Shown here piece after piece: positions 22,769-33,113 of a stretch of 64,000 bases of DNA. This DNA comes from Umbelopsis ramanniana AG (taxonomy: Eukaryota > Mucoromycota > Umbelopsidomycetes > Umbelopsidales > Umbelopsidaceae). The stretch lies in contig NW_026252088.1 in the NCBI RefSeq assembly GCF_025399195.1, forward strand, positions 124,001-188,000, written 5' to 3'. The notes beneath the pieces are model-generated. The model was not told the origin of the DNA and searched no databases. It saw only the letters and a program-made list of their open reading frames with translations. The first letter of the stretch is position 1, and every line of letters starts with the position of its first letter. A program made the translations under genes and the position numbers.

Positions 22769-25222
22769 ATGCTGCTTTCTCTTACACGTCGTTACATTAC
22801 TCGTACATCCCCCACTCTACATTTTACTATACGAACCATGGCCATTGCGAAGCATGTTGTTGCAAAAGAGTCCGACTTGAAGGACGGTGAAAAGTGAGTT
22901 CCAACCCGCTATTGCTTTTGATATGCCCCTACTGACTTGGTTCGCGTACCATAGGAAGGAAGTTAAAATTGGCGAGACCCCAGTGTTGCTCAGCAAAGTC
23001 AAGGGCTCATACTATGCTACTTCAGCCAGATGTACTCACTATGGAGCTCCTCTTGTAAATGGCACCTTAGCCTCCGATGGGCGTATTATGTGGTGAGTGA
23101 AAATCGATGGCGGCACCGGTTATTTCAGCCCATTGACCGCCCTTACTTCTTCTTCCAAAGCCCATGGCACGGAGCATGCTTTAATGCTACCACCGGTGAC
23201 ATCGGTAAGTTGTGATGGAAACCTCGTCTCAGCTCTATCGATCGCTCATCGAACTTTTTTTCATCACGCTTTGATCGGATGTTGAAATATAGAGGACGCC
23301 CCCGCTCTCAATAGCTTGCAAAAGTTCGAGGTTACTGTCCAAGATGGTGACGTGATCGTTGAAGCAGATGAAAGTGCTCTGGCTGCCGGGAAAAGAAAGC
23401 CCGCGTGCGTCAAGCACAACAAAGAGAACAATGACACCGTCGTCATCGTCGGCGGTGGTGCCTCCGGTGCTACTACTGCTGAGACTTTGCGTGAAAAAGG
23501 CTATACTGGAAAGATTCGAGTCGTATCTCGTGAGGACTATTTGCCCATTGACAGGTGAGATGGGATTGAAATGAACTAGAGCAAAATATACCCCAGTTTC
23601 ATTCATGCATTTTTCAATGATAGACCTAAAGTCAGCAAGACCTTTGGCACAGGAGACCCCGCTGGCATTGCTTTACGCGACGCTAGCCACTGGAAATCCC
23701 TTGATGTTGAGTTCAAACTAGGAACTGTCAGTACCTTTTTTTTTTTGCTTTGATAAAGTAAACTGTATGAAAGCTAACGATACTTTTATGCATGCACAGG
23801 ATGTGACCTCCGTGGATCCAAAAGGCAAATCCGTCACTTTATCGAACGGCGACAAATGGACATGGAACCATCTTGTTCTAGCCACAGGAGGATGGGTAAG
23901 CGCTTTAGATCGCATTTAACGAACTTGAGATGAAAAATTTCTCTAAAAGTTGTGTGTTATCCCATCCAGCCCAAGAAAATTCCTATTCCAGGTGTCGACT
24001 TATCAAATGTGTTTACACTGCGTACTGTTCATAACAACAATACCATCCAACAGGCTGTCAAAAGCTTTGGTGGCAAGCCTAATGTTGTGGTGATTGGGTC
24101 AAGTTTCATTGGTATGGAGTTGGCTTCTGTTGCTTCCAAGGAGGCTAACGTCACTGTTGTTGGCATGGAAAAAGTACCATTTGAGCGAGTACTAGGCGAA
24201 AAGGTTGGAGGAGCTTTAGGAGAGCTACATAAATCCAACGGCGTCAACCTTATCATGAATGCCAATGTCGAAGCCATTGAACCCAGAGGTAAAATAAGGA
24301 ACATTTAAAAATTCATCATTAGATGTAGTCACACTCACCCCCTTTTCTCTCTAGAGGACAAGAGCTCAGTCGGCAGCGTAAAACTCAAGGGAGGTCAAAC
24401 GTTACCAGCTGACGTCGTCGTGTTGGGCGTTGGCGTTGGACCTCAAACCGACTATCTCAAGAACTCTCCTGATTTTACCCTCGAAAAAGACGGAAGTCTA
24501 AAGGTTGATCAGCACTTCAAAGTCGAAGGGTTTGACCATATTTACGCCACAGGTAGACGTCAAAAGTGATATTGGGGTGTTCACTGGTCCGGAATACTCA
24601 ATACGCCTCTTCGTTTGCAGGTGACATTGCCACTTTCCCCTATCAGCACACTGGTCAGCCACTTCGAATTGAGCATTGGGGCTTTGCTGAGAACACTGGG
24701 CGCACGGTGGCTCTCAACATTGCCTCCAAGCCTAAAAAGTTTACCCATGTGCCCTACTTTTGGACGGTACGTTGAATGATTGGCCATCACAGTCCAAAAA
24801 TAACCCCATGTAACTGAACAAAACAAACTAGGCACAACATGGAAAGAGCATTCGTTACGCCGGCTTTGCAAAGGAATACGATGATGTCATTATTCACGGT
24901 GATTTGAAGGAATTGGCCTTTGCGGCATACTATGCTAGTAAGTGAAACAGCGATTAGAAAGAAAGAAGTCAGATCAAAAGCTAAGCATTGCGTTATCTCT
25001 TAATCAGAGGGTGAGGAGATTCTAGCCATTGCCTCTTTGAACAAAGACCCTGTGGTTTCTTACAGCGCTGAATTGGTAAGAGACAAGCAAGCCATTTCTG
25101 TGGAACGTATTCTTGTACTCACCTTTTGACTGATCTTTCTACAGCTGCGCATTGGCAAGATGCCCAAGGCAAGTGAACTGCGCAAAGGTGTCAACCCGCT
25201 TGACATTCCGTTGGTAGTCTAG
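22769..25222 (+). CDS. Rieske-domain AIF-like NAD(P)H oxidoreductase (AIFM3-like)
   Basis: Flavoprotein of the AIFM3 type: an N-terminal Rieske [2Fe-2S] domain fused to an FAD/NAD-binding reductase. The Rieske ligands are CTH (in ARCTHYGAPL) and CPWH, the latter formed by joining exons across the intron at about 23093. The FAD site is VVIVGGGASGATTAE, the NAD(P) site VVIGSSFIGMELA, and the second flavin motif IYATGDIATFP is also split by an intron. The AIF-type C-terminal dimerisation domain ends NPLDIPLVV. About ten exons, roughly 570 residues. The start at 22769 gives a basic, Ser/Thr-rich leader (MLLSLTRRYITRTSPTLHF) like a mitochondrial presequence. A second in-frame ATG at 22838 in a strong context would give a form without it. 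Likely electron transfer in mitochondria; substrate unknown. Confidence 0.92.
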
Positions 25223-25676
25223 TTTCGACCAATCCATCCATGTTATTCAATGTAACATCCATGTTATTAAATGTGAAAATGATCCATCGAAATTTTTGTG
25301 TTCCCCAATGGTGGTTTTAACCTGAAATGAAAATGAACTTCGCCACATCTTACAAAAGTAGAACCGAACCATCTAGTCAAATGGAACACTGAGAAATAGA
25401 CAAAAAACCTGGTGTGAAGTGCAGAGAGGGAAGCGGACGAGATAAGAAGCGCTAGTAACACAATTACTCACGTTGTAACATGTGTGCTGGTACATTTCTC
25501 TTTTGGTACAGGTGCTTAAAAGCTTAGCAAAGAATCGGGTTGAACGAAATATAAGCAAACACACTAATACTTTCTTTCCCCACTTCACTTTCTACTTGCA
25601 CCTCCCTTCTCTCTTTAAATCTGCCAATAATCTCTCTCATTTAATTTTTCAACATACCCATTTCTTAGTATTGACT
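25223..25676. other. Intergenic region upstream of amino-acid permease
   Basis: 454 bp containing the tail of the Rieske-AIF transcript, a 21-bp tandem duplication near its left end, and a pyrimidine-rich leader (about 25570-25640) just before the permease start. No other gene is seen. Confidence 0.5.
25235..25276. repeat. Two-copy 21-bp tandem repeat
   Basis: Positions 25235-25255 and 25256-25276 are direct copies with two mismatches (unit begins CATCCATGTTATT). It lies 13 bp after the Rieske-AIF stop codon, inside the expected 3' UTR. Confidence 0.75.
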
Positions 25677-27932
25677 ATGGCCGACAATCATTCTCGAAAC
25701 GGCTTTACAGCTATTCAAAATGGCCAGACGCCTCACGACGAACAGTCCGTCGCTGAGAGCTATGAATCAGACAGCCTCAAGAGAACGATGGGGCCGTTCT
25801 CAGGTACTAAAACAAGTCAATACCTACCTACATGATGATTTTATATTCCACTGATAACCCAATTTGTCGTCTTCTTTTTTTTTTTTTTTGGCTACAGCCA
25901 TGATGGTTATTGCCGGCATGATCATTGGTAGTGGTATTTTCTCAACACCTTCCGGTATCTTGATATCTGTAGGATCAGTTGGAATGTCATTGATGGTCTG
26001 GGTCATTGCTGCGCTTGCTAGTGTTTGCGGCGTTCTTGCCTACATCGAACTTGGTTCCGTAAGTGAGGGAAGGGACGCTTTGGGATACAGGTAGTTGTGC
26101 TCAGCCATGGATGGCAGACCACCAGTGACTAACGCCACCGCTGGCTTTTTGATTCTGTATAGATGCTTCCTAGATCAGGCGGTGAAAAGGAGTACCTTGA
26201 CTATGGTAAGCAATGATCCGTGAAAAGCATTTCCGTAAACATATTCTGTACTTGTCGTAACAAATGTGCCCTCTCACTCCGCTTTTCAGAGTACAGGAAA
26301 CCAAAAGCCTTGGCTCCTTTTTTATTCTGTTTGTCCATGATCGTCTTAACGCGTGGTGGCGCCTGTGCGGTGGACTCTATCGTTGTTGGAACAGTGAGTT
26401 GTAATTTACACGTTAATTTGCCTGTAAATGGAGATCCCTGTCTAATCATAGCTTGTCACCCAAATTGTAAATTTTATTGCTCAGTATATCATGTTTGCTG
26501 GTAATTGTTGTATTTTTTTATGATCATTTTGGGAGAGTGATCGCCTTGCCATCCATCAACAAGCCATACTTACCACTATGTTGCAGCTGGAGTAACCGAT
26601 AATCCATGGGCTGAGAGAGGCATTGGTATAGTGGTTATTACCGTCGTTTGCCTTCTTCACAGTTTCTCTGTACCATGGGGTATTCGCACCACGGACTTGC
26701 TGACTATGATCAAAATCATTGTGTTGGTGATGATTTCTATCACTGGAATTGTTGCTGCTGCCGGTGGAACACAAGCCCCGCAAACCCATGCTTTTACCAA
26801 TGCCTTCGAAGGCACCTTAGCGGACGGTAGTGGGTACGCTATTGCTTTGTTCAAAGCGTTTTTTGCCTTTGATGGTTGGAATAACGCAAATTACGTTATT
26901 GGTGAATTACGCAACCCAGTTCGAACTTTGAAGGTCGCCGCCCTTTCTGCTATATCCTTGGTGTCCGTGTTATATGTTCTGGCCAACATTGCGTATTTCG
27001 CTGTGGTACCCAAGGAAGTCATTTTAACCTCCAAAACGGTGGTGGCTGCAGAATTCTTCACCCGGGTGTATGGCCCTAAGGCAGGTGGCCAAGCTCTGCC
27101 TGTACTAGTAGCCATCAGTTCATTTGGATCGGTTTGCGCCATGACCTTCACTGCGGGGCGAGTCATTATGGAAGCCGCTCGAGAAGGGTACCTTCCTTTT
27201 GGCAGCTTCTTTGGACAAGTTAGTCGCTTCGATACGCCTGCTAACGCATTTATTATCCATTGGGTCGTGACCATGGTTCTCATGCTCGCTCCTCCCGCTG
27301 GTGACAGGTATGCATGTGGATTTGGCTGTGTAGTATGTAGAGCTGTTCATATACTGACCTTCTTTCTTTCCAGCTATAACTTTATCGTCAACCTACAATC
27401 TTATCCAGAGTGGTGGTTCTATGGCGCTTCAGTAGTGGGATTATTGATCCTTCGACACACACAGCCGAATGCAGCGCGACCCTTCAAATCTTTCTGGATA
27501 ACCAATGTCTTTTTCGTTTTGGTTTCTGTCTTCTTGGTCATTGTGCCTTTCATTCCTCCTAAAGTCAGTGATACTCCTTCCATTCCATACTACGTTGTTC
27601 CCGTGGTGAGTTTGGCATTCATTGCCCTTTCCGCCGGTCTCTGGTATATCCGGGTGAAGCTTTTCCACGGCCTGGAAACATCCTAGTAAGTATTGGTCTG
27701 CATTGCTGGCTTGCTTTGCATGCTGCAATGGTAATCCTGAACACATGGTTGTGCCTTTTGACTAACCTGTGACCTCGTTTGCAGTATTGTACAGAGATAC
27801 ATTATTCAAAACAACTTGCAGAACATAGAATATACTCCCGAGGAGATCGAAGCAATGATGAACGATGCCAATGAGTACGAGCTGGCCCATGTTCGCGAGT
27901 ACGCCAAACGGCTGGCCAGAGGAGAAGCATAA
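25677..27932 (+). CDS. LAT/Mup1-type amino-acid permease
   Basis: Plasma-membrane amino-acid transporter of the APC superfamily, closest in appearance to the L-type (LAT) branch that includes yeast high-affinity methionine permease Mup1. After a 40-residue cytosolic N-terminus, TM1 carries the substrate-binding motif GMIIGSGIFSTPS. The next exons add LPRSGGEKEYLDY, the branch hallmark, and EYRKPKALAPFLF. TM6 has FFAFDGWNNANYVIGELRNP, the second unwound substrate helix. About twelve hydrophobic helices are present in roughly 560 residues. The final exon is cytosolic and helical (EEIEAMMNDANEYELAHV). Seven or so introns, GT-AG. Substrate (methionine, cysteine or broader neutral amino acids) cannot be decided here. 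Confidence 0.9.
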
Positions 27933-28393
27933 GTAGGAGGTTGTTTGGCCTGTTGGTTTAGAACCATATGCTGGCCAGGCTGTACATTAATGACTGATCG
28001 CTCGTCTCTCAACGATTTCTCCTCAGTTCCTCCACTGACGAATAAACATGTTGAGCGGCTCCGAGTTATCTGATACAGTCACCGTCTAATATACGATACA
28101 TCTTACTGTAATATCAAGTAAAACAAACAAATCTGAATAATAAATAGTTGAACGAATGACAAAAGCCAAATTGGCTACTCAACTTATGGTCAAGAATGCT
28201 TTTGTTTCATAAAGGGATGGGGTCGATATATTATTATGTATTACGAATTGTTAAGGATAGGGATTTTGGGATTTTCTATGAGCATATAATTCGGGGGGAG
28301 TAAAATTTGGTTCAAGATTGGATAAAATCAATAATTGATGGAAGTTTGATGTATGGGGGGAAAATAACATGATAAAATAAATGGAGGAGAACG
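27933..28393. other. Convergent 3' region
   Basis: Between the permease and the Rrm4-like gene, both ending here. AT-rich with several near-AATAAA hexamers; no gene seen. Confidence 0.5.
28139..28144 (+). terminator. Putative AATAAA polyadenylation signal of the permease
   Basis: AATAAA about 207 bp after the permease stop codon, in an AT-rich convergent region. Confidence 0.35.
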
Positions 28394-30840
28394 CTAAAGA
28401 CTCTCATACGCAGACTTGGCAAGGCTGCTTAGTTCAGAGTTGTCGACTGTCATAAGCTTCGAAAGTCTGTGCAAATCTACGGTATCGAGAAGACGAATGG
28501 TAACCTTAGGGGCCTGTTTGACCCCCGTTGCCTAACGTAAACGAAATATTATCAATAAGGCTGTCTCAAGCCATTGTCAAATCTCGGGGCAAAACAGTTT
28601 TACCTTCACCAGTGGGTACAGCTTGTCACCCAATTTCTGCTTCTTCTCAAACAAAGACAATTTCGAGATCTTGAGATAGAAAGCCTCGGCACTGTTATCT
28701 TCTTTGGCTTCAGCTGGACGGGAATCGCCATTTGGGCTTTCGTCTTCATCGGCAAAGATGTTAAGAGCGTCGCGGGCTTGACTGATTTTGCTTCTCAAAT
28801 ACTCAGGATTGAAGATGCATAAAGATCTCTCCTTGCTAGACAAAGTCATTAGCATATCAATGATCTCTTCTTCCGCAGTCGGATCGATTTGCTGAATGGC
28901 GTCAATCATCCTATCACGTTGATCAGACACTGTACTTCCAGGAGTACTTGTCCCGTCCTGTCCTCCTAAACGCTGTGAAATGCTGTCGGAAGATCGGCCA
29001 GGAAGCGCTATGAGCGATGATAGAACATTGTTTTGCGAGATTGGGCTAGACACAATGGATGAACTGGCACTTTGAGGAGTCTGCTTCGGTAAGTCGTCTG
29101 GATGACTGGTTTCAGAAGGCGATCTGATGTTGATGGGGCGAGAAACGGGTATTTCGATAACAGGCGACAGACCCAATCCATCACGGATTTCCTTAACCTA
29201 TGGAATACAGCCGTTAAAGGCACTGAACATATATGTTGTCCCACAGTATATAAGACTATGTGTGTGTATAATAACCTTTTCAAGAAGCAACAAAGGTTGC
29301 GTCAGCAGTGCTACCTGTTCCTGTCTCGGCAGCTTACTTAAAGACTCGGTGACTTGATTCAAGTTCGACTCCCACACAATGCCCGTGCCTACAACGCTGT
29401 TGTAGAGATCTTGGTATAAATCACTTGATTCATAGGCCGTAGATTCGGGCGGAGGAAGGCTAGCCACTTGAGAGCCACTCTCCGAAGTGCCTGGAGACTT
29501 GGGTGATACCGGTAAGACCCGTGGCTTCTTGGGTTCATGGTACGCCACCAAAATTGGTTTGGAGCCCAAGACGGCTCCGTTCATCTGATTCAAGGCAAAA
29601 GCTGCTTCCTCAGGCCGGCTGTAACTGACAAACCCATAGCCTCTTGACTGGTTCGTAGCCGCATTTACGATCACCCGAGCACTAACAATCCTACCGTAAG
29701 ATTTAAAGTGCTGAAACAGATCTGTACTGTTAAGTGCCTCGTCCAAATTCTTGACGTAAAGATTGCAATAGTCAATGAAATGTTGCTGCAAGGATAGAGG
29801 CGACGTGGCGGTTACGGTATCATCATCGGTCACAGAGTCCTTGCGACTGACGGTTGTTGGGGCAGAGGGGTTAAAGGGTACGGCCGAAACATTCAACTGC
29901 TGCAAGGGACGATGGAAATGAGAAAAAAAAGGGTTAGCTTGGTAAAACGGGAAGAGCCAAGTACACCAAAAACTTACTGTGCGAGGTTTGCTTGGCGCTC
30001 TCTCCGTTGAACTAGCTGAGGAATTCGAATTTTTCGAAGAACGTTTACTTTGCAGGTCCATAGGACTGACCGAGCTACAGTACAGAATATGAATGAGAAG
30101 GAGGGTGTTATTTCACCACGGGATGGGTTATGATATCACTCACATCAGCTGGCCGTCAATATCAGAGCAGTGCTAGAAAGAAAGGATCAACTATGAATAA
30201 TGAGGAGAGAAAAATAAAAAAGAACTTTTGTCTTTTCAATGCTGGTAAAACTATTTAGGGTGAGTATCGGCTTACCATTTCCTGCAAAGCCATATGTGCG
30301 TCTTGCTGCAAAAAGAATTGTACAGTTGCAGTGACCTCGGTACTACTTGCTTTGGAAATGACACTACACGAATAGATAGGGCCAAATGAAGCAAATCGAT
30401 CAAATACGTCGGACTCCGTCATATCAGATGGAAGACTCTTGATCAACAGACCAGTACGTGGCTCTGGCATAGGCAAAGGACATTGAATCTGAAGATCAGA
30501 GCCTTCAAGAGGTTGGTTGTTCACCACAGCATACGCTTTGTTGGCTGTAACTGAATTTGTTTAGGCTTCCGATCCGTGTTACAATAGGCTTTCAACCAAG
30601 GCTTACCTTGGTGGCCAATGACGAAATCAACAGACGCAGTAGTCCCGCTTTTGTGAATGCTGCGAGACAAAAGCTTTGAATTAGAAAGATAATCATCCAT
30701 GTCTGAGTCATTTTCTTTAAATAGGTGTACTTGACGATTCCGAATGGCTCAAACAGTTGCTTCAATGTCTGTTCAGAGACACCGGGTGGAAGCTTCTCGA
30801 CAACAAGGGTACCAGGAAATGCTTGTCGAGTCATGACCAT
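28394..30840 (-). CDS. Rrm4-like RNA-binding protein: three RRMs and two MLLE domains
   Basis: Resembles Ustilago maydis Rrm4, the key mRNA-binding protein of endosome-coupled RNA transport along microtubules. RRM1 starts at once (TLVVEKLPPGVSEQTLKQLF, then IHKSGTTASVDFVIGHQ after splicing out 30661-30730). RRM2 has GLLIKSLPSDMTESDVFDRF. RRM3 is the best conserved, with RNP2 LYVKNL and RNP1 SRGYGFVSY. A disordered linker follows. The first C-terminal module has EEEIIDMLMTLSSKE and EYLRSKISQARDAL, a poly(A)-binding-protein MLLE pattern. The last module starts KKQKLGDKLYPLV and continues after an intron with VTIRLLDTVDLHRLSKLM to the stop. MLLE domains bind PAM2 peptides, in Ustilago on the endosomal adaptor Upa1. 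About 700 residues in some seven exons. A poly(A)-binding protein has four RRMs and one MLLE, so that reading fits less well. Confidence 0.82.
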
Positions 30841-31116
30841 GCATATACTGGATTGGAAAAAGAGTGGAGTTGTTGGCTGAAGCTTAAGCTGATTATGTTT
30901 TATTTAAGCCGAGGGAGAGAAAGAAGAGGGTGAGAAGAAAGAGAGAGGTTGGATATGAGAAACGAAGAAAAGGTTTATAAAAAAAAAAAATGAAGTACAG
31001 CGAAAGGGCGGGCACGTTTCTCTATTATCGCTTTTGTGACAAAGATGTACAAATTTCTCTACATCTGCTGAATGTATCGTTTTTTTTGTCCCATTTATAA
31101 CAGAAAGTCGCTCTGA

Positions 31117-32775
31117 TTACCATCCTTCCCAATCATCATCCCAGCCATCGTTCACTTTGGCAGCTTTTTTAGCGACGGGTGCTTTCAAGGGAGTCCTTGG
31201 TCTACCATTGCTTGGTGTAATGCTGCGTGCTGCTGGGCCATTCAATGCTGGGGATGCACTTCTGGATCCCGAAGGTGATGAGCTACTGCTTTGTTGCAAT
31301 GACGATATGGTGTTGTTGAAAAAGTCGTCATGGCTGTAATCGGGATCGACGGTGTGTGAATTGGAGGAGTTGCTTCGTAGTGATGTGGGTGTGCCTGAGC
31401 GGTTGGAGTCCAAACTTGAATAAAGTTGTTGGCCCTATAAGAATCCAACAAATAAAAATCAGTCCCTCTGGTTTAGATCTACCAGGTGAGAAGCAAAAAT
31501 TGAATAGAAAAAGCGGTAGCCGCCGGCTTTGACTATTTACCTTCTTGGTCAAGTTACTCACGTAGGAGGACACGTTGTTGCGAAGGTTAGGATCCGCCAA
31601 GTGTTGTGAAGCAGGACGAACATAGTTCTCGTTGGCATATTTGGTGAACTGTTCAGCACCTTGCGCAGCATATTTGGCACTTTCTACAGCAGCAACCGAC
31701 AACAATGACCAACCTTTCGTCAAGGCTTGCATTGGATCATTCATGATGTCATTCATATCGGGCACGTCCTTCTTAGACGTTTGACTTTGGACTGTAAAAT
31801 GAAGAACAGTGAGCCATCCATTCGAACGAATGATTGCGTAGTTATCTGATCCATGAACTACTTACATGCAGGATTGCCAAAACCCTGATATTTTCCACCT
31901 TGATTTGGTGGCAAATAATCTGGTCTAGTCTCATTTTCATTTCCTAGCTTAGCAAAGTATTCCTCGTTTCTTTCTTTATTGTTGCCAGCCAAGTTGCTCG
32001 ATGTATATTCATTTGTGAGGGGTGATCTAGTGCGTTGGGCACTGCCCAGTGATGGAGCCGAGCCAGTACGTTGAGTACCAAGTGTCGTCTTGTTGAGCGA
32101 TCTCACTGAAGCGGATGATGAGGGTCGTTTCGTGCTAGCTGCAGGAGCAGACGAGGGTGTCCAGGGTTTGCCTTCGACCTCAGCTGTCAACTGTTGACCA
32201 TACACATTGTCAGATACTACTTTTTGATTTTTCAAAACACTGTAGATGTATCTACCTTCTCTCGGTACATAGTTGCAAAGTGGCTGTTGTACTTGTCTGG
32301 CAGTGGCATGGATGATTGATAATCTGGTTGAGATTCAAAGAACTCTTTGGCCTTCTTATTACCGCCCAACTAATTATAGAGTGTCAACAAATTCCATGCC
32401 AATTAATTCAAAGATATGTAGACAAATGAACGATCAAGGGCTTGTTACTTACATCCATCTTCATGACTTGTTCGTCAAACCATTTGTCCATGGTGATGGA
32501 TCGAACGAAACTGGATGAAAAAAGAACGAAGAGTTTGGCGGAAGATAGTGAGCATGCGATGAAAAGAACAAGCAGGATGTTGCCAAACAACTTGATGCAA
32601 AGTTGTACCTAATATGAACACCAAAAGATCGATGGACTCCTGAGCAATCGAGGCAGATGAAGATACCGTAGCTCACACTGGACCATTGAGGGTTAGGAGC
32701 CCCACAATCAAAGCATTGTCGATTTCCTTCTCTCCTTTGAATCTCATATAATTTTTGCTTGTACTCGGCCGCCAT
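31117..32775 (-). CDS. ArfGAP, Gcs1/ARFGAP1-like
   Basis: GTPase-activating protein for Arf, acting on COPI vesicles at the Golgi. The zinc finger is complete: [11 protein letters not shown], then [16 protein letters not shown], that is CX2CX16CX2C with the arginine finger in [28 protein letters not shown] follows after an intron. The middle is Ser/Thr-rich and disordered; a helix ([20 protein letters not shown]) looks like an amphipathic lipid-packing sensor region. The protein ends WDDDWEGW, an acidic Trp motif of the type that binds the coatomer delta subunit in ArfGAP1. About 400 residues in six exons. A CACGTG element lies about 100 bp upstream of the start. Confidence 0.92.
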
Positions 32776-33113
32776 TTTAGAGGAGAAAGGACCGAGTAGG
32801 GTCTGGTATGATGAGAGAAAGCAGGCGGGCGGGCTGAGTGGAATGGAAACAGTTTCAGCGTTTTTCAGCGTCACGTGATTCGCTTCGCTTGTGGGTTTCG
32901 CTCCGATGTCGTCGCTTTTTTGATAGTTAGTGAGCCACGATGTATGAGATATTTTTATTTTAGAAAACAGAAAGAAGGTAAAAAAAAAAAAAAGGATTTA
33001 TGAAGGATTGTTTTTTCCATCCAATGTAAATTTGTGACGCAGTAAAAGGAAAGGAAAAGAAGAGAATATGCTAGCTGAGGGGGAAAATGATACAATGATG
33101 AAGATGAAAAAAT
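32776..33113. promoter_or_regulatory. ArfGAP promoter region with CACGTG element
   Basis: 338 bp between the ArfGAP start and the 3' end of the RGG-rich gene. A perfect palindromic CACGTG at 32872-32877 sits about 100 bp upstream of the start codon. An A run lies near 32980-32993. Confidence 0.5.

Noticed and set aside
29361-29373. Second B-box-like string (AAGTTCGACTCCC) on the plus strand
   Set aside because: It lies in conserved coding sequence of the Rrm4-like gene and has no partner A-box or cloverleaf.
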